Positions 34,271 through 43,323 of a stretch of DNA of 64,000 bases are shown in pieces (within the stretch, counting starts at the first letter, position 1; every line of letters starts with the position of its first letter). The position numbers and the translations under genes are program-made. Source of the DNA: Albidovulum sp. (lineage in GTDB: Bacteria > Pseudomonadota > Alphaproteobacteria > Rhodobacterales > Rhodobacteraceae); NCBI GenBank assembly GCA_020637635.1, contig JACKKB010000009.1:62001-126000 (forward strand), given 5' to 3'. The notes beneath the pieces were generated by a model, which saw only the letters and a program-made list of their open reading frames with translations, made no database searches and had not been told where the DNA came from.

Positions 34271-35605
34271 TCAGCCGCGGTCGCGCCAGTGATACCAGGC
34301 ATAGGCCGCCGGCAGGACGAGCCGCCGCGCGGGGGCAAGGGGAAAGCCCCGCGCCGGCCCCGCCATGATCCGGGGCACCCCGCCCCGCCCGGTCGCGAGC
34401 CCGGCCAGAAGCGCGCCTGCGTAGCTGCCCATGAGCACCCCGTTGCCGTGCCATGCGAAGCCGGCCCAGGCGTTGCCCAGATCGCCGAGCGGACCGACAT
34501 AGGGCACCAGATCGCGCGTCAGGCAGACGAAGCCCGACCAGAAATGCGGGGTCTCGACCCCGGCCCAGGCCGGGAACATGCGCTCGAAATCGGCGCGCAG
34601 GATCCGCTGCCGTTCGGCCAGAGCGCCCGCATCCGCCCGCGTGCCGCCCCGGCCGCCGAAGAGGAACCGCCCGTTCGGCATGAGCCGGAAGTAGTGCAAG
34701 AGCTTGCGCGAATCGTAGGCCATGCCGGTCGAGGACCAGCCCTGCGCGGCAATTTCTTCGGCCGTGAGCGGCCGCGTGACCAGGATCGCCGAAAGTGCCG
34801 GCAGGTAGCGCCCCGCCATCCAGGGGGGCAGATCGTCGCTCGAATAGCCGTTGGTGGCGAGGATGAGCTTCCTGGCCACGATCCGTCCGCCCGGATGCGT
34901 CAGCACATGTGCCCCGTCGGCCTGCGCGATGGCGGTGACGGGCGCCTGTTCCCAGATCCGCGCGCCGGCTGCACGCGCGGCGGCGGCCAGGCCAAGCACG
35001 TATTTCAGCGGGTTGAGCGCGAAGCCCACGGGCAGCTTCAGCCCGCCGTGCACCTCGGGGCCGGCCATCCCCTCGGCCGCCATCTCCGCGCCCGTCAGAA
35101 CCCGCGTCTTGACGCCGTAGAACCGGTCGAGATCGGGCGCCTCGGCGCGGAACGCCGCCAGTTCCGCCGGGCGGTGCGCGACGCAGGTCTCGCCCTCGTG
35201 CGAATGGGCGTCGACCTCCAGCCCGTAGCGGTCGACAAGCCCGGCCACGCAGTCGGCCGAGGCCATCTGCGCCCGATGCCAGTCGGCCAGGGCCGCCGCT
35301 CCGTAGCGGCGCAGGAGCTGCGCGTCGCTTGCCTTCGCGCCGCCGAGCGAGGCGAAGCCGCCGTTGCGCCCCGAGGCGCCCCAGCCGATCCGCCGCGCAT
35401 CGAGAACCGCCACCTCGGCGCCCGCGTCACGCGCCAGATGCAGCGCCGCCGAGAGCCCGGTAAAGCCGGCGCCGATGATCGCCACCTCGACCCTGGTCTC
35501 GCCCGCGGGCGCCGGTTCGGCCGCCGGCCGGGCGATCGTGGTGTCCCAGTAGCACCCGGCCACCGGCCCGTCGCCATAGGCGAAAGCGTCGTAGATCCGC
35601 TTCAC
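34271..35605 (-). CDS. FAD-dependent amine oxidase-like oxidoreductase (DAO family)
   Basis: 444 aa. The dinucleotide-binding motif is at residues ~41-60 (VAIIGAGFTGLSAALHLARD), followed by GWGASGRNGGFASLGG. The C-terminal FAD-binding part has FLFGGRGGTR, TRDLVPYVGPLG and FAWHGNGVLMGSYAG. It resembles the gamma-glutamylputrescine oxidase group. It sits 16 bases downstream of potI on the same strand, so it is probably the last gene of the putrescine uptake operon, which fits oxidation of polyamines or their derivatives. Confidence 0.88.
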   Translation of the reverse strand: MKRIYDAFAYGDGPVAGCYWDTTIARPAAEPAPAGETRVEVAIIGAGFTGLSAALHLARDAGAEVAVLDARRIGWGASGRNGGFASLGGAKASDAQLLRRYGAAALADWHRAQMASADCVAGLVDRYGLEVDAHSHEGETCVAHRPAELAAFRAEAPDLDRFYGVKTRVLTGAEMAAEGMAGPEVHGGLKLPVGFALNPLKYVLGLAAAARAAGARIWEQAPVTAIAQADGAHVLTHPGGRIVARKLILATNGYSSDDLPPWMAGRYLPALSAILVTRPLTAEEIAAQGWSSTGMAYDSRKLLHYFRLMPNGRFLFGGRGGTRADAGALAERQRILRADFERMFPAWAGVETPHFWSGFVCLTRDLVPYVGPLGDLGNAWAGFAWHGNGVLMGSYAGALLAGLATGRGGVPRIMAGPARGFPLAPARRLVLPAAYAWYHWRDRG

Positions 35606-35621
35606 GAGTTCCTCCGGCGCA

Positions 35622-36440
35622 TCAACCGCGCGCTGCCGCCTGTTCGTCGGCCCGGGCGCGCGCGATCTGGCGCTTGGTGAAGAGCGAGGCCGAGATGACG
35701 CCCACCGTCACGATCGAGATCATGATCGTCGAGAGTGCGTTGATCTCGGGGTTCACGCCGAGACGCACAGAGGAGAAGACCTTCATCGGCAGCGTCGTGG
35801 CCGAGGGCCCGGCCGCGAAGGAGGCGATCACCAGGTCGTCGAGCGAGAGCGTGAAGGCCAGCAGCCAGCCCGAGATCACCGCCGGCGCGATGATCGGCAA
35901 GGTGACCGAGCGGAAGGCATCGAACGGCGTGCAGCCGAGATCGAGCGCCGCCTCCTCGAGCGATCTGTCGAAGGTGACGAGCCGCGACGAGACCACGACC
36001 GAGACATAGCACATGGTGAAGGTCGTATGCGCCAGCATGATGGTGAAGATGCCGCGGTCGAGCCCGATCGAGATGAAGAGCAGGAGGAACGCAAGCCCCA
36101 TGATCACGTCCGGCATGACGAGCGGCGCGTAGATCATGCCGGAAAACAGCGTCCTGCCGAGGAACCGCCCGGCGCGCATCAGCACATAGGCCGCCATCGT
36201 GCCCAGAACCGTCGCGACGGTCGAGGAGACGACGGCGACCTTCAGCGTCACCCAGGCCGCATCGAGGAAGGCCTGATCGTGGATGAGCTCGACATACCAT
36301 TTCGTCGAGAACCCGCCCCAGACTGCCACCAGCTTGGAGGCGTTGAAGGAGAAGAGCACCAGGATCAGGATCGGCAGATAGAGAAACGCGAAGCCGAGTG
36401 TCAGCGATGTCGCGTTGAACCAGGAGAATCTGCGGTTCAT
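35622..36440 (-). CDS. potI: putrescine ABC transporter permease PotI
   Basis: 272-aa inner-membrane permease with six helices. Start at MNRRFSWFNATSLTLGFAFL, overlapping the potH stop (ATGA). The binding-protein-dependent transport loop EAALDLGCTPFDAFRSVTLP contacts the ATPase. FTLSLDDLVIASFAAGP is typical of PotC/PotI. Confidence 0.94.
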   Translation of the reverse strand: MNRRFSWFNATSLTLGFAFLYLPILILVLFSFNASKLVAVWGGFSTKWYVELIHDQAFLDAAWVTLKVAVVSSTVATVLGTMAAYVLMRAGRFLGRTLFSGMIYAPLVMPDVIMGLAFLLLFISIGLDRGIFTIMLAHTTFTMCYVSVVVSSRLVTFDRSLEEAALDLGCTPFDAFRSVTLPIIAPAVISGWLLAFTLSLDDLVIASFAAGPSATTLPMKVFSSVRLGVNPEINALSTIMISIVTVGVISASLFTKRQIARARADEQAAARG

Positions 36441-37336
36441 CCGTTGGCCTCCCTCTGCCGTTCCTCGTTCTTCTGGAAGAGGATGATCGGGATGATCAGA
36501 ATGAGAAGCAGCACCACCGCCACCGCCGAAGCCACGGGCCAGTCGCGGTTGGAGAAGAACTCCTCGTAGAGCGTCTTGCCGATCATCAGCGTCGAGGTGC
36601 CGCCGAGAAGCGAGGGAATGACGAACTCGCCCAGCGCCGGAATGAAGACGAGGAAGCACCCCGCGATCATGCCGGGGCGCGACAGCGGCAGCGTCACCAG
36701 CCAGAAGGCCGAGGCCTTGGAGCAGCCGAGATCCTCTGCCGCCTCGATGAGCGATCCGTCAAGCTTTTCGAGCGCCGAGTAGATCGGCAGGATCATGAAC
36801 GGAAGATAGCCGTAGACGATGCCGATATAGACCGCCGTCGGCGTGTTGAGGATCGTCAGCGGCGTGTCGATGATCCCGGTCCAGAGCAGGAACTGGTTCA
36901 GGAAACCCTCGTTCGAGAGAATTCCCATCCAGGCGTAGATGCGGATCAGGAACGAGGTCCAGAACGGCAGGATCACCAGCATCATGAGCGTCGGGCGCCA
37001 CTCGTCCGGCGCCTGCGCCATGCCATAGGCGATCGGATAGCCGATGAGCAGCGTCAGGAAGGTCGAGATGAGCGCGATCTTCAGGCTCGAGAGATAGGCC
37101 GTGTAGTAGAGCGGATCGGAGGCCAGGAACGAGAAGTTCTCGAAATCGAGGTTGCCGAAGAAATCCTTCACCCCGGCCCAGCCCTGCGCCAGGTCGAGCT
37201 GCGGCGTATAGGGCGGGATCGAGAGCGCGGTGTTGGACAGCGAGATCTTCACCACGATCAGGAACGGGATCAGGAAGAAGAAGATCAGCCACGAATAGGG
37301 CGTCAGGATCAGGACGAGGCGGCGCAGACCGGTCAT
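36437..37336 (-). CDS. potH: putrescine ABC transporter permease PotH
   Basis: 299 aa, six membrane helices. N-terminal LILTPYSWLIFFFLIPFLIV is characteristic of PotB/PotH permeases. The ATPase-coupling loop is EAAEDLGCSKASAFWLVTLP. It lies 10 bases after potG and overlaps potI by 4 bases. Confidence 0.94.
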   Translation of the reverse strand: MTGLRRLVLILTPYSWLIFFFLIPFLIVVKISLSNTALSIPPYTPQLDLAQGWAGVKDFFGNLDFENFSFLASDPLYYTAYLSSLKIALISTFLTLLIGYPIAYGMAQAPDEWRPTLMMLVILPFWTSFLIRIYAWMGILSNEGFLNQFLLWTGIIDTPLTILNTPTAVYIGIVYGYLPFMILPIYSALEKLDGSLIEAAEDLGCSKASAFWLVTLPLSRPGMIAGCFLVFIPALGEFVIPSLLGGTSTLMIGKTLYEEFFSNRDWPVASAVAVVLLLILIIPIILFQKNEERQREANG

Positions 37337-37346
37337 GGCGCCCTCC

Positions 37347-38486
37347 TCAGTTCAGAAGGACGACGCCGGCGGTGTCGGTAAACGACAGCCAGACCTCGTC
37401 ATCCCAGGTGATGTTGCGCCGCGCGAGGCGTCGTTCGTTCGCGACCTGTGCCTTGACCATCTTCCCGCCGGCCACCTCGACCTTGTAGGTCGAGATGTTG
37501 CCGAGATAGGCGATGTCATGCACCTTGCCGGCAATGACATTGGCGCGGCCCTCGGGCTTTTCGGTCGCGATCGCCACCTTTTCCGGACGGATCGCAAAAT
37601 GGACCTTCTGCCCGGCACTGACCGGTGCGGCGGTCGTGGCATTGATCGGCGGCTGGCCCTCGGCCCAGACGATCTGCGCCTTCTCGCCGTCCTGCCCGCG
37701 GACAGCGCCCTCGATGATGTTCACGTCACCGATGAAATCGGCCACGTAGACCGAATTCGGCATCTCGTAGATGCGGTCGGGCGTATCGACCTGGATCATC
37801 TTGCCGAGATCCATGACGGCGACGCGACTCGCAACCGTCATCGCCTCTTCCTGGTCGTGGGTCACGATCACGAAGGTCGTGCCGGTCGTTTCCTGGATAT
37901 CCATGAGTTCGAACTGGGTTTCCTGGCGCAGCTTCTTGTCGAGCGCGCCGAGCGGCTCGTCGAGCAGGAGAAGCTTCGGCGCCTTGGCCAGCGACCGGGC
38001 AAGTGCGACGCGCTGGCGCTGGCCGCCCGAGATCTGGTGCGGCTTGCGCTTGGCGAACCGTTCGAGCCGCGTGAGCCGCAGCATCTCTTCCACCCGCGGC
38101 GGGATCTGGTCCTTCGCCATGTCCGAGCGGCGCAGGCCGAAGGCGATGTTGTCCCAGACGCTCAGGTGCGGAAAGAGCGCGTAGCTCTGGAACATCATGT
38201 TGGTCGCGCGCCGGTTGGGCGGAATCGGCGCCTGATCGACGCCGTCGAGCAGGATCTGCCCCTTGCTCGGCGTCTCGAAGCCGGCAAGCATCCGCATCAG
38301 CGTGGTCTTGCCGCACCCCGACGGCCCGAGTAGAGCGAAGAACTCGCGCTGGAATATGTCGAGCGTGATGTCGTCGATCGCGGTGAACTCGCCGAATTTC
38401 TTGGTGACGTTCTGGAACCGGATCAGCGGCTTTTCCTTGGGATCGTCCCAAGGCGCAAAGACCGGGCGGTTTGCGGGCTGGGCCAT
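37347..38486 (-). CDS. potG: putrescine ABC transporter ATP-binding protein PotG
   Basis: 379-aa ATPase. Walker A GPSGCGKTTLMRMLAGFE, signature ISGGQRQRVALARSLA, Walker B KLLLLDEPLGALD and the switch His in FVIVTHDQEEAMTVA are all present. After residue ~240 comes a TOBE-type domain (AIRPEKVAIATEKPEG). The coding start is 69 bases after the potF stop, across a strong terminator-like hairpin, so its expression should be lower than potF. Confidence 0.96.
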   Translation of the reverse strand: MAQPANRPVFAPWDDPKEKPLIRFQNVTKKFGEFTAIDDITLDIFQREFFALLGPSGCGKTTLMRMLAGFETPSKGQILLDGVDQAPIPPNRRATNMMFQSYALFPHLSVWDNIAFGLRRSDMAKDQIPPRVEEMLRLTRLERFAKRKPHQISGGQRQRVALARSLAKAPKLLLLDEPLGALDKKLRQETQFELMDIQETTGTTFVIVTHDQEEAMTVASRVAVMDLGKMIQVDTPDRIYEMPNSVYVADFIGDVNIIEGAVRGQDGEKAQIVWAEGQPPINATTAAPVSAGQKVHFAIRPEKVAIATEKPEGRANVIAGKVHDIAYLGNISTYKVEVAGGKMVKAQVANERRLARRNITWDDEVWLSFTDTAGVVLLN

Positions 38487-38512
38487 GATGTCCTCGTCCT
38501 GTTGGTCTTATG

Positions 38513-38540
38513 AAAAAACCCCGCGCCCTGGGGCGCGGGG
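38513..38540 (-). terminator. intrinsic terminator/attenuator between potF and potG
   Basis: On the minus strand a GC-rich inverted repeat (CCCCGCGCCC / GGGCGCGGGG, innermost pair or two unpaired for the loop) is followed at once by six Ts. It lies 15 bases after the potF stop and 27 bases before potG. This is the best intrinsic terminator in the window; partial read-through would raise binding protein over transporter. Confidence 0.85.
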
Positions 38541-38555
38541 TGCATTGTCCGGTCT

Positions 38556-39638
38556 TCAGGTGCCGGACTTGATCTTGGTCCAGAGCCTCGTCACCAGCCG
38601 GTTGACCTTGGGATCCCAGGGAGACGTGGTGTAGAGGTTGTTCATCGTCGCCTCGTCCGGATAGATCGCCGTGTCGCCGATGACGTCCTCGTTCAGGAAC
38701 TGCTGGCTCGCCTTGTTGCCGTTGGCGTAATAGACGTAGTTCGACGCAGCGGCGATGTTGTGCGGGTCCATCATGAAGTTGATGAACTTGAGCGCCCCGT
38801 CGGGGTTCGGCGCATCCACCGGGATCGCCATCATGTCGAACCACATGAGCGCGCCTTCCTTCGGGATATGGTATTCGATGTTCACCCCGTTGTTGGCCTC
38901 CGCCGCGCGGTCGCGCGCGATCAGCACGTCACCCGACCAGCCGAAGGCCGCGCAGATGTCGCCATTGGCAAGCGCATTGATGTATTCCGACGAGTTGAAC
39001 TTCTGCACAAAGGGCGCCATCGCGGTCAGCACCGGCTCGGTCTTGGCGATGGTGTCGTAATCCTGCGCGTCGGGATCCTCGCCGAGATACTTGAGCGCGG
39101 CCGGGATCAGTTCGGTCGGCGCATCGAGAACGTAGACGCCGCAGGACTGCAGCTTCTCCATGTTCTTCGGATCGAAGATGAGCGCCAGCGAATCCACCGG
39201 CGCATCGTCGCCCAGCACCTCCTTGACCTTGTCGATGTTCACGCCGATCCCGGTCGTGCCCCACATGTAGTTCACACCATACTGGTTGCCGGGATCGTAT
39301 TTCTCGGTCCGCTCCATGACCAGGTCCCACATGTTCGAAAGGTTCGGCAGCTTGGACTTGTCGAGCTTCTGGAACGCGCCGGCGGTGATCTGGCGCTGCA
39401 GGAAGGTGCCGGAGGGCACCACCACGTCGTATCCCGAGCCGCCGGCCAGCAGCTTGGTCTCGAGAATCTCGTTGGAATCGAACACGTCGTAGACGAGCTT
39501 GATCCCGGTTTCCTCCTGGAACTTGGTCAGCAGCGATTCGTCGATGTAGTCGGACCAGTTGTAGACATGGACCTCTTCGGCCCCGGCGAAACCGGCGGCG
39601 AGGATCGCCGCGGCAAAGGTCATCCCCGATAGTTGCAT
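38556..39638 (-). CDS. potF: putrescine-binding periplasmic protein PotF
   Basis: 360-aa solute-binding protein. The ATG of MQLSGMTFAAAILAAGFAGA has a near-perfect AAGGAGGT site and begins a signal peptide cut near AGA-EEV. The sequence parallels E. coli PotF closely: VYNWSDYID (ligand-contacting Trp/Ser/Tyr/Asp), KLVYDVFDSNEILETKLLAG, VVPSGTFLQRQ, LANGDICAAFGWSGDV, WFDMMAIP and the ending TRLWTKIKSG. First gene of the uptake operon, with a palindromic operator candidate 63 bases upstream. Confidence 0.96.
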   Translation of the reverse strand: MQLSGMTFAAAILAAGFAGAEEVHVYNWSDYIDESLLTKFQEETGIKLVYDVFDSNEILETKLLAGGSGYDVVVPSGTFLQRQITAGAFQKLDKSKLPNLSNMWDLVMERTEKYDPGNQYGVNYMWGTTGIGVNIDKVKEVLGDDAPVDSLALIFDPKNMEKLQSCGVYVLDAPTELIPAALKYLGEDPDAQDYDTIAKTEPVLTAMAPFVQKFNSSEYINALANGDICAAFGWSGDVLIARDRAAEANNGVNIEYHIPKEGALMWFDMMAIPVDAPNPDGALKFINFMMDPHNIAAASNYVYYANGNKASQQFLNEDVIGDTAIYPDEATMNNLYTTSPWDPKVNRLVTRLWTKIKSGT

Positions 39639-39700
39639 ATTACCTCCTTGGTGATCGCCCGACGCCACGCAATCGACATTCGGACCCAGTTGTTTATGCT

Positions 39701-39716
39701 TAATTTGATCAAATTA
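39701..39716. promoter_or_regulatory. palindromic operator candidate, potF/gntR intergenic
   Basis: TAATTTGATCAAATTA is a perfect 16-bp palindrome between the divergent potF and gntR genes. It shares the core AATTTGATCAAATT with the site at 40474-40489. On the minus strand a possible potF promoter (TTACCA at 39734-39739, 17-base spacer, TAATTT at 39711-39716) has its -10 box inside the palindrome, so binding should block potF transcription. Confidence 0.7.
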
Positions 39717-39803
39717 TGCGACTCAAATCAACATGGTAATTCTATGAACTGCAATCTAAGATGTCAGGACACGTTTTCATCAGACCCGCAAGAAGGGCCA
39801 CGC

Positions 39804-40475
39804 ATGAAAAATCACCGGGAATCCGCGGGCTTGCCCAGAAAGGTTCCGTCGCACGAAGTGACCTACTGCAGGTTGCGCGACATGATTCTGTTCGGCCAGC
39901 TGACCCCCGGCCAGCCGGTAACGATCCAGGGTCTGACCACGGTTCTGGAGGCCGGCATGACGCCGGTCCGCGAGGCCATCCGCAAGCTCACGGCCGAGGG
40001 GGCGCTGGTGCTTCAGGGCAATCGCCGGGTCTCGGTGCCGCAACTGGGCGCGGCGCAGCTCGACCAGCTTGCCTTCGCCCGCCAGACGATCGAGCCGAGA
40101 CTCGCGGAGACTGCCTGCAACAATCTGGAACCAAAAGATATTTCAGAGCTTTCCCGGATCGATTCCCAGATCAACGAGGCAATCCGGACGGGTGATGTCC
40201 AGCGCTATCTGCTGAACAATTTCCGCTTCCATTTCACGCTCTACGAGCGTGCCGAAGCCGAGATCCTGCTGTCGATCGTGCATATGCTCTGGCTTCGCTT
40301 CGGCCCCTCGCTGCGGGTGGTCTGCGGCCGCTGGGGAACCTCGAGCCTTCCGGACCGGCACGAAGAGGCTCTGGTGGCCATGCGCGCCCGTGACGGTGCC
40401 GCCCTCGCCCGCGCGATCCATGACGACATCAGCCAGGGTATCGACCAGATCCGGCTCTCGTTCGGCGCCGCCTGA
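39804..40475 (+). CDS. GntR-family (FCD-type) transcriptional regulator
   Basis: 223 aa from the ATG of MKNHRESAGLPRKVPSHEVT, preceded by AGAAGGG; upstream in-frame starts run through the operator region and are rejected. Residues ~20-85 are the winged helix (YCRLRDMILFGQLTPGQPVT, then LEAGMTPVREAIRKLTAEGA, then VSVPQLG). The helical FCD ligand domain follows (RQTIEPRLAETAC; NFRFHFTLYERAEAE). FCD domains bind small organic acids or amines, often with a metal. It lies between putrescine uptake and degradation operons, with candidate operators in both, so it probably represses both until induced. The stop overlaps a palindrome. Confidence 0.93.
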   Translation: MKNHRESAGLPRKVPSHEVTYCRLRDMILFGQLTPGQPVTIQGLTTVLEAGMTPVREAIRKLTAEGALVLQGNRRVSVPQLGAAQLDQLAFARQTIEPRLAETACNNLEPKDISELSRIDSQINEAIRTGDVQRYLLNNFRFHFTLYERAEAEILLSIVHMLWLRFGPSLRVVCGRWGTSSLPDRHEEALVAMRARDGAALARAIHDDISQGIDQIRLSFGAA

Positions 40476-40520
40476 ATTTGATCAAATTCGATTGACACTC
40501 CCTGATTTGATCATATCCTA
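40474..40520 (+). promoter_or_regulatory. control region of spuC-puuB operon: two operators and promoter
   Basis: GAATTTGATCAAATTC (40474-40489) is a perfect palindrome, and GATTTGATCATATC (40504-40517) is a near copy; their TGATCA cores are 29 bases apart, close to three helical turns. Between and over them is TTGACA (40492-40497) and, after 16 bases, TATCCT (40514-40519). The second site overlaps the -10 region, a classic repression layout. Confidence 0.7.
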
Positions 40521-40600
40521 GGGGCCTATTTCGCCCCGGCCGCCATGCCGGCAGGGGCAGAGACCGCTCCGGCGCCGCCGGACAATCAGACAGGCCAGCC

Positions 40601-42001
40601 ATGACCCAGATCACCAATCACCTGCCCACCAAGGAACTGCAGCGGCTGGATGCCGCCCACCACATGCATCCCTTCACCGAGGACGCGGCGCTGGCCCGCA
40701 AGGGCGCGCGGATCATCACCCGCGGCCGCGGTGTCTGGCTGACCGACAGCGAGGGCAAGGAGATCCTCGACGGCATGGCAGGTCTCTGGTGCGTGAATCT
40801 CGGCTACGGCCGCAAGGACCTCGCCGAGGTCGCCGCCCGTCAGATGGAGGAGCTCTGCTATTACAACACCTTCTTCCAGACATCTCATGTGCCCGCCATC
40901 GCGCTCGCGGCAAAGGTCGCCGAGCTTGCGCCGGGCGATCTGAACCATCTCTTCTACGCCGGCTCCGGCTCAGAGGCGAACGACACCAACATCCGCCTTG
41001 TCCGCCGCTACTGGGACGTGAAGGGCAAGCCCGGCAAGACGGTGATCATCAGCCGCAAGAACGCCTATCACGGCTCGACCATGGGCGGCGGTTCGCTCGG
41101 CGGCATGGCCGGCATCCACGCCCAGGGCGGCCTGCCCATTCCCGACATCGTCCATATCGGCCAGCCGTACTGGTGGGCCGAGGGCGGCGACATGACGCCG
41201 GAGGAGTTCGGGCTCCTGCGCGCGCGCGAGCTTGAGGCGAAGATCGAGGAACTGGGGGCAGACCGCGTCGCCGCGTTCATCGGCGAGCCGATCCAGGGCG
41301 CCGGCGGGGTGATCGTGCCGCCCGCGACCTACTGGCCCGAGATCCAGCGCATCTGCGACAAATACGGCATTCTTCTCATCGCCGACGAGGTCATCACCGG
41401 CTTCGGCCGCACCGGCAACTGGTTCGCCTGCGAGACCTTCGGCATCCGCCCGCACATCATCACCATCGCCAAGGGGCTTTCCTCGGGCTACGCCCCCATC
41501 GGCGGCTCGATCATCTGCGATGAAGTCTATGAAACCATTGCCAATTCCGGCGATGACTTCAACCATGGCTATACCTACTGCGGCCACCCTGTCGCGGCGG
41601 CAGTGGCGCTTCGCAACCTCGAACTTATCGAGGAAGAGGGCGTGATCGACCATGTCCGCAACGTCGCCCACCCCTATCTGATGGAACGCTGGCAGGCGCT
41701 GGCCGACCACCCGCTGGTGGGCGAGGCCAAGCTCGTGGGCCTCATGGGCTCCATCGCGCTCACCCCCGACAAGGCCAGCCGCGCCGCCTTCGCCTCCGAA
41801 GCCGGCACCGTCGGCTATCGCTGCCGCGAGCGCTGCTTCGCCAACAACCTGGTGATGCGTCATGTGGGCGACCGCATGATCATCTCGCCGCCGCTCGTCA
41901 TCACCCCCTCCGAGATCGACGCGCTGATCGACCGCGCCACCAGGTCGCTTGACGAATGCCACGCGGGTCTGAAGGCGGACGGCCTGCTCAAGGCGGCCTG
42001 A
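40601..42001 (+). CDS. spuC: putrescine-pyruvate/omega-amino acid aminotransferase (SpuC-like)
   Basis: 466-aa class III PLP aminotransferase. Motifs: HPFTEDAALARKGARII at the N-terminus, AGSGSEANDTNIRLVRRYW (PLP phosphate site), RKNAYHGSTMGGGSLGG, LIADEVITGFGRTG with the Asp for the PLP ring, and ITIAKGLSSGYAPIGG with the Schiff-base Lys. Strong similarity in style to Pseudomonas SpuC, which converts putrescine to 4-aminobutanal. Placement behind the shared operator and before a PuuB-like oxidase supports polyamine breakdown; other diamine or omega-amino acid substrates are possible. Confidence 0.9.
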   Translation: MTQITNHLPTKELQRLDAAHHMHPFTEDAALARKGARIITRGRGVWLTDSEGKEILDGMAGLWCVNLGYGRKDLAEVAARQMEELCYYNTFFQTSHVPAIALAAKVAELAPGDLNHLFYAGSGSEANDTNIRLVRRYWDVKGKPGKTVIISRKNAYHGSTMGGGSLGGMAGIHAQGGLPIPDIVHIGQPYWWAEGGDMTPEEFGLLRARELEAKIEELGADRVAAFIGEPIQGAGGVIVPPATYWPEIQRICDKYGILLIADEVITGFGRTGNWFACETFGIRPHIITIAKGLSSGYAPIGGSIICDEVYETIANSGDDFNHGYTYCGHPVAAAVALRNLELIEEEGVIDHVRNVAHPYLMERWQALADHPLVGEAKLVGLMGSIALTPDKASRAAFASEAGTVGYRCRERCFANNLVMRHVGDRMIISPPLVITPSEIDALIDRATRSLDECHAGLKADGLLKAA

Positions 42002-43308
42002 TGGCGCGCATCGACGTTCTGACCGCGAATGACCGGGCCGGGGAATATCCCCGGTCCTGGTATGCCGCGAGCGCCACGCCGCTGGCGCCCTTCCCGGCGG
42101 CCGAGGGCGACAGCAGCTGCGATGTCTGCATCGTCGGCGCCGGGTTTACCGGGCTCTCGGCGGCGCTGCATCTGGCAGAGCGCGGCTATGACGTGATGCT
42201 TCTCGATGCCCACCGGGTCGGCTGGGGCGCCTCGGGGCGCAACGGCGGTCAGGTCGGCACCGGGCAGCGGCTCGATCAGGAGGCGCTCGAAGGGCTGGTC
42301 GGGAAGGAACGGGCCCATGCGCTCTGGGACCTCGCCCAGGACGCGGTGGCGCTGACCCGCGCGCTTGCCGCCCGGCATGCGCCCGAGGCCGGCTGGGGCG
42401 ACGGCGTCATCCATGCCTGCCACCGCGCCCGCGACGTTGCCCATGCCCATGCCCATGCCGAGAAGATGGCGCGCGATTACGGCTATGACCGGATCCGGCC
42501 GCTGGGACTCGAGGAGATGCGCCACCTCGTCGGCTCGCCCGCCTATCACGGCGGCGACATCGACATGGGCGGCGGCCACCTGCACCCGCTGCGCTACGCG
42601 CTCGGCCTGGCACGTGCCGCCGCCGCGAAGGGCGTCAGGATCCACGAACGGACGACCGTCCGCGCCCTTGCCGAGACCGATCCGGCGGTGGTGACGACGG
42701 ACCGCGCGCGCATCACCGCCCGTCACGTGATCCTTGCCTGCAACGGCTATCTCGGCCAGCTGAACCGCCGCACCGCCGGGCGCGTGATGCCGATCAACAA
42801 CTTCATCGTCGCGACCGAGCCGCTCTCCGACGCCGAGCGCGACGCGGTGGTGCGCGGCAATCACGCCGTCGCCGACAGCAAGTTCGTGATCAACTATTTC
42901 CGCATGTCCGAGGACAATCGCCTGCTCTTCGGCGGCGGCGAAAGCTACGGCTACCGGTTCCCCGACATCGCGGCGCTGGTGCGCAAGCCGATGCTCGAGA
43001 TCTTTCCCCAGCTGCAGGACAGGAAGATCACCCACGCCTGGGGCGGCACGCTTGCCATAACGCTGAACCGGATGCCACATTTCGAGCGCCTCGCCGGCAA
43101 TATCCTGACCGCCTCGGGCTATTCCGGCCATGGCGTGGCGCTGGCCACACTTGGCGGCAAGCTCGCCGCCGATGCCATCGCCGGCCAGGCGGAGCGTTTC
43201 GACCTCATGGCCTCGGTGCCGACCCGGCCCTTCCCCGGCGGGGTGGCGTTGCGCTGGCCGCTTCTGGTGCTGGCCATGGTCTGGTTCTCGCTGCGCGACA
43301 GGCTCTGA
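42001..43308 (+). CDS. puuB: gamma-glutamylputrescine oxidase-like FAD oxidoreductase
   Basis: 435-aa DAO-family flavoprotein whose ATG overlaps the spuC-like stop (TGATG). N-terminal region YPRSWYAASATPLAPFPAAE then CIVGAGFTGLSAALHLAERG (FAD motif) and GWGASGRNGGQVGTGQRLDQ match PuuB proteins. The C-terminal half has LFGGGESYGYRFPD, WGGTLAITLNRMPH and SGYSGHGVALATLGGKL. PuuB oxidises gamma-glutamyl-putrescine, but no PuuA ligase is in the window, so free-amine oxidation or a distant puuA is possible. Confidence 0.9.
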   Translation: MARIDVLTANDRAGEYPRSWYAASATPLAPFPAAEGDSSCDVCIVGAGFTGLSAALHLAERGYDVMLLDAHRVGWGASGRNGGQVGTGQRLDQEALEGLVGKERAHALWDLAQDAVALTRALAARHAPEAGWGDGVIHACHRARDVAHAHAHAEKMARDYGYDRIRPLGLEEMRHLVGSPAYHGGDIDMGGGHLHPLRYALGLARAAAAKGVRIHERTTVRALAETDPAVVTTDRARITARHVILACNGYLGQLNRRTAGRVMPINNFIVATEPLSDAERDAVVRGNHAVADSKFVINYFRMSEDNRLLFGGGESYGYRFPDIAALVRKPMLEIFPQLQDRKITHAWGGTLAITLNRMPHFERLAGNILTASGYSGHGVALATLGGKLAADAIAGQAERFDLMASVPTRPFPGGVALRWPLLVLAMVWFSLRDRL

Positions 43309-43323
43309 CAGCGGCGCGGCTGG

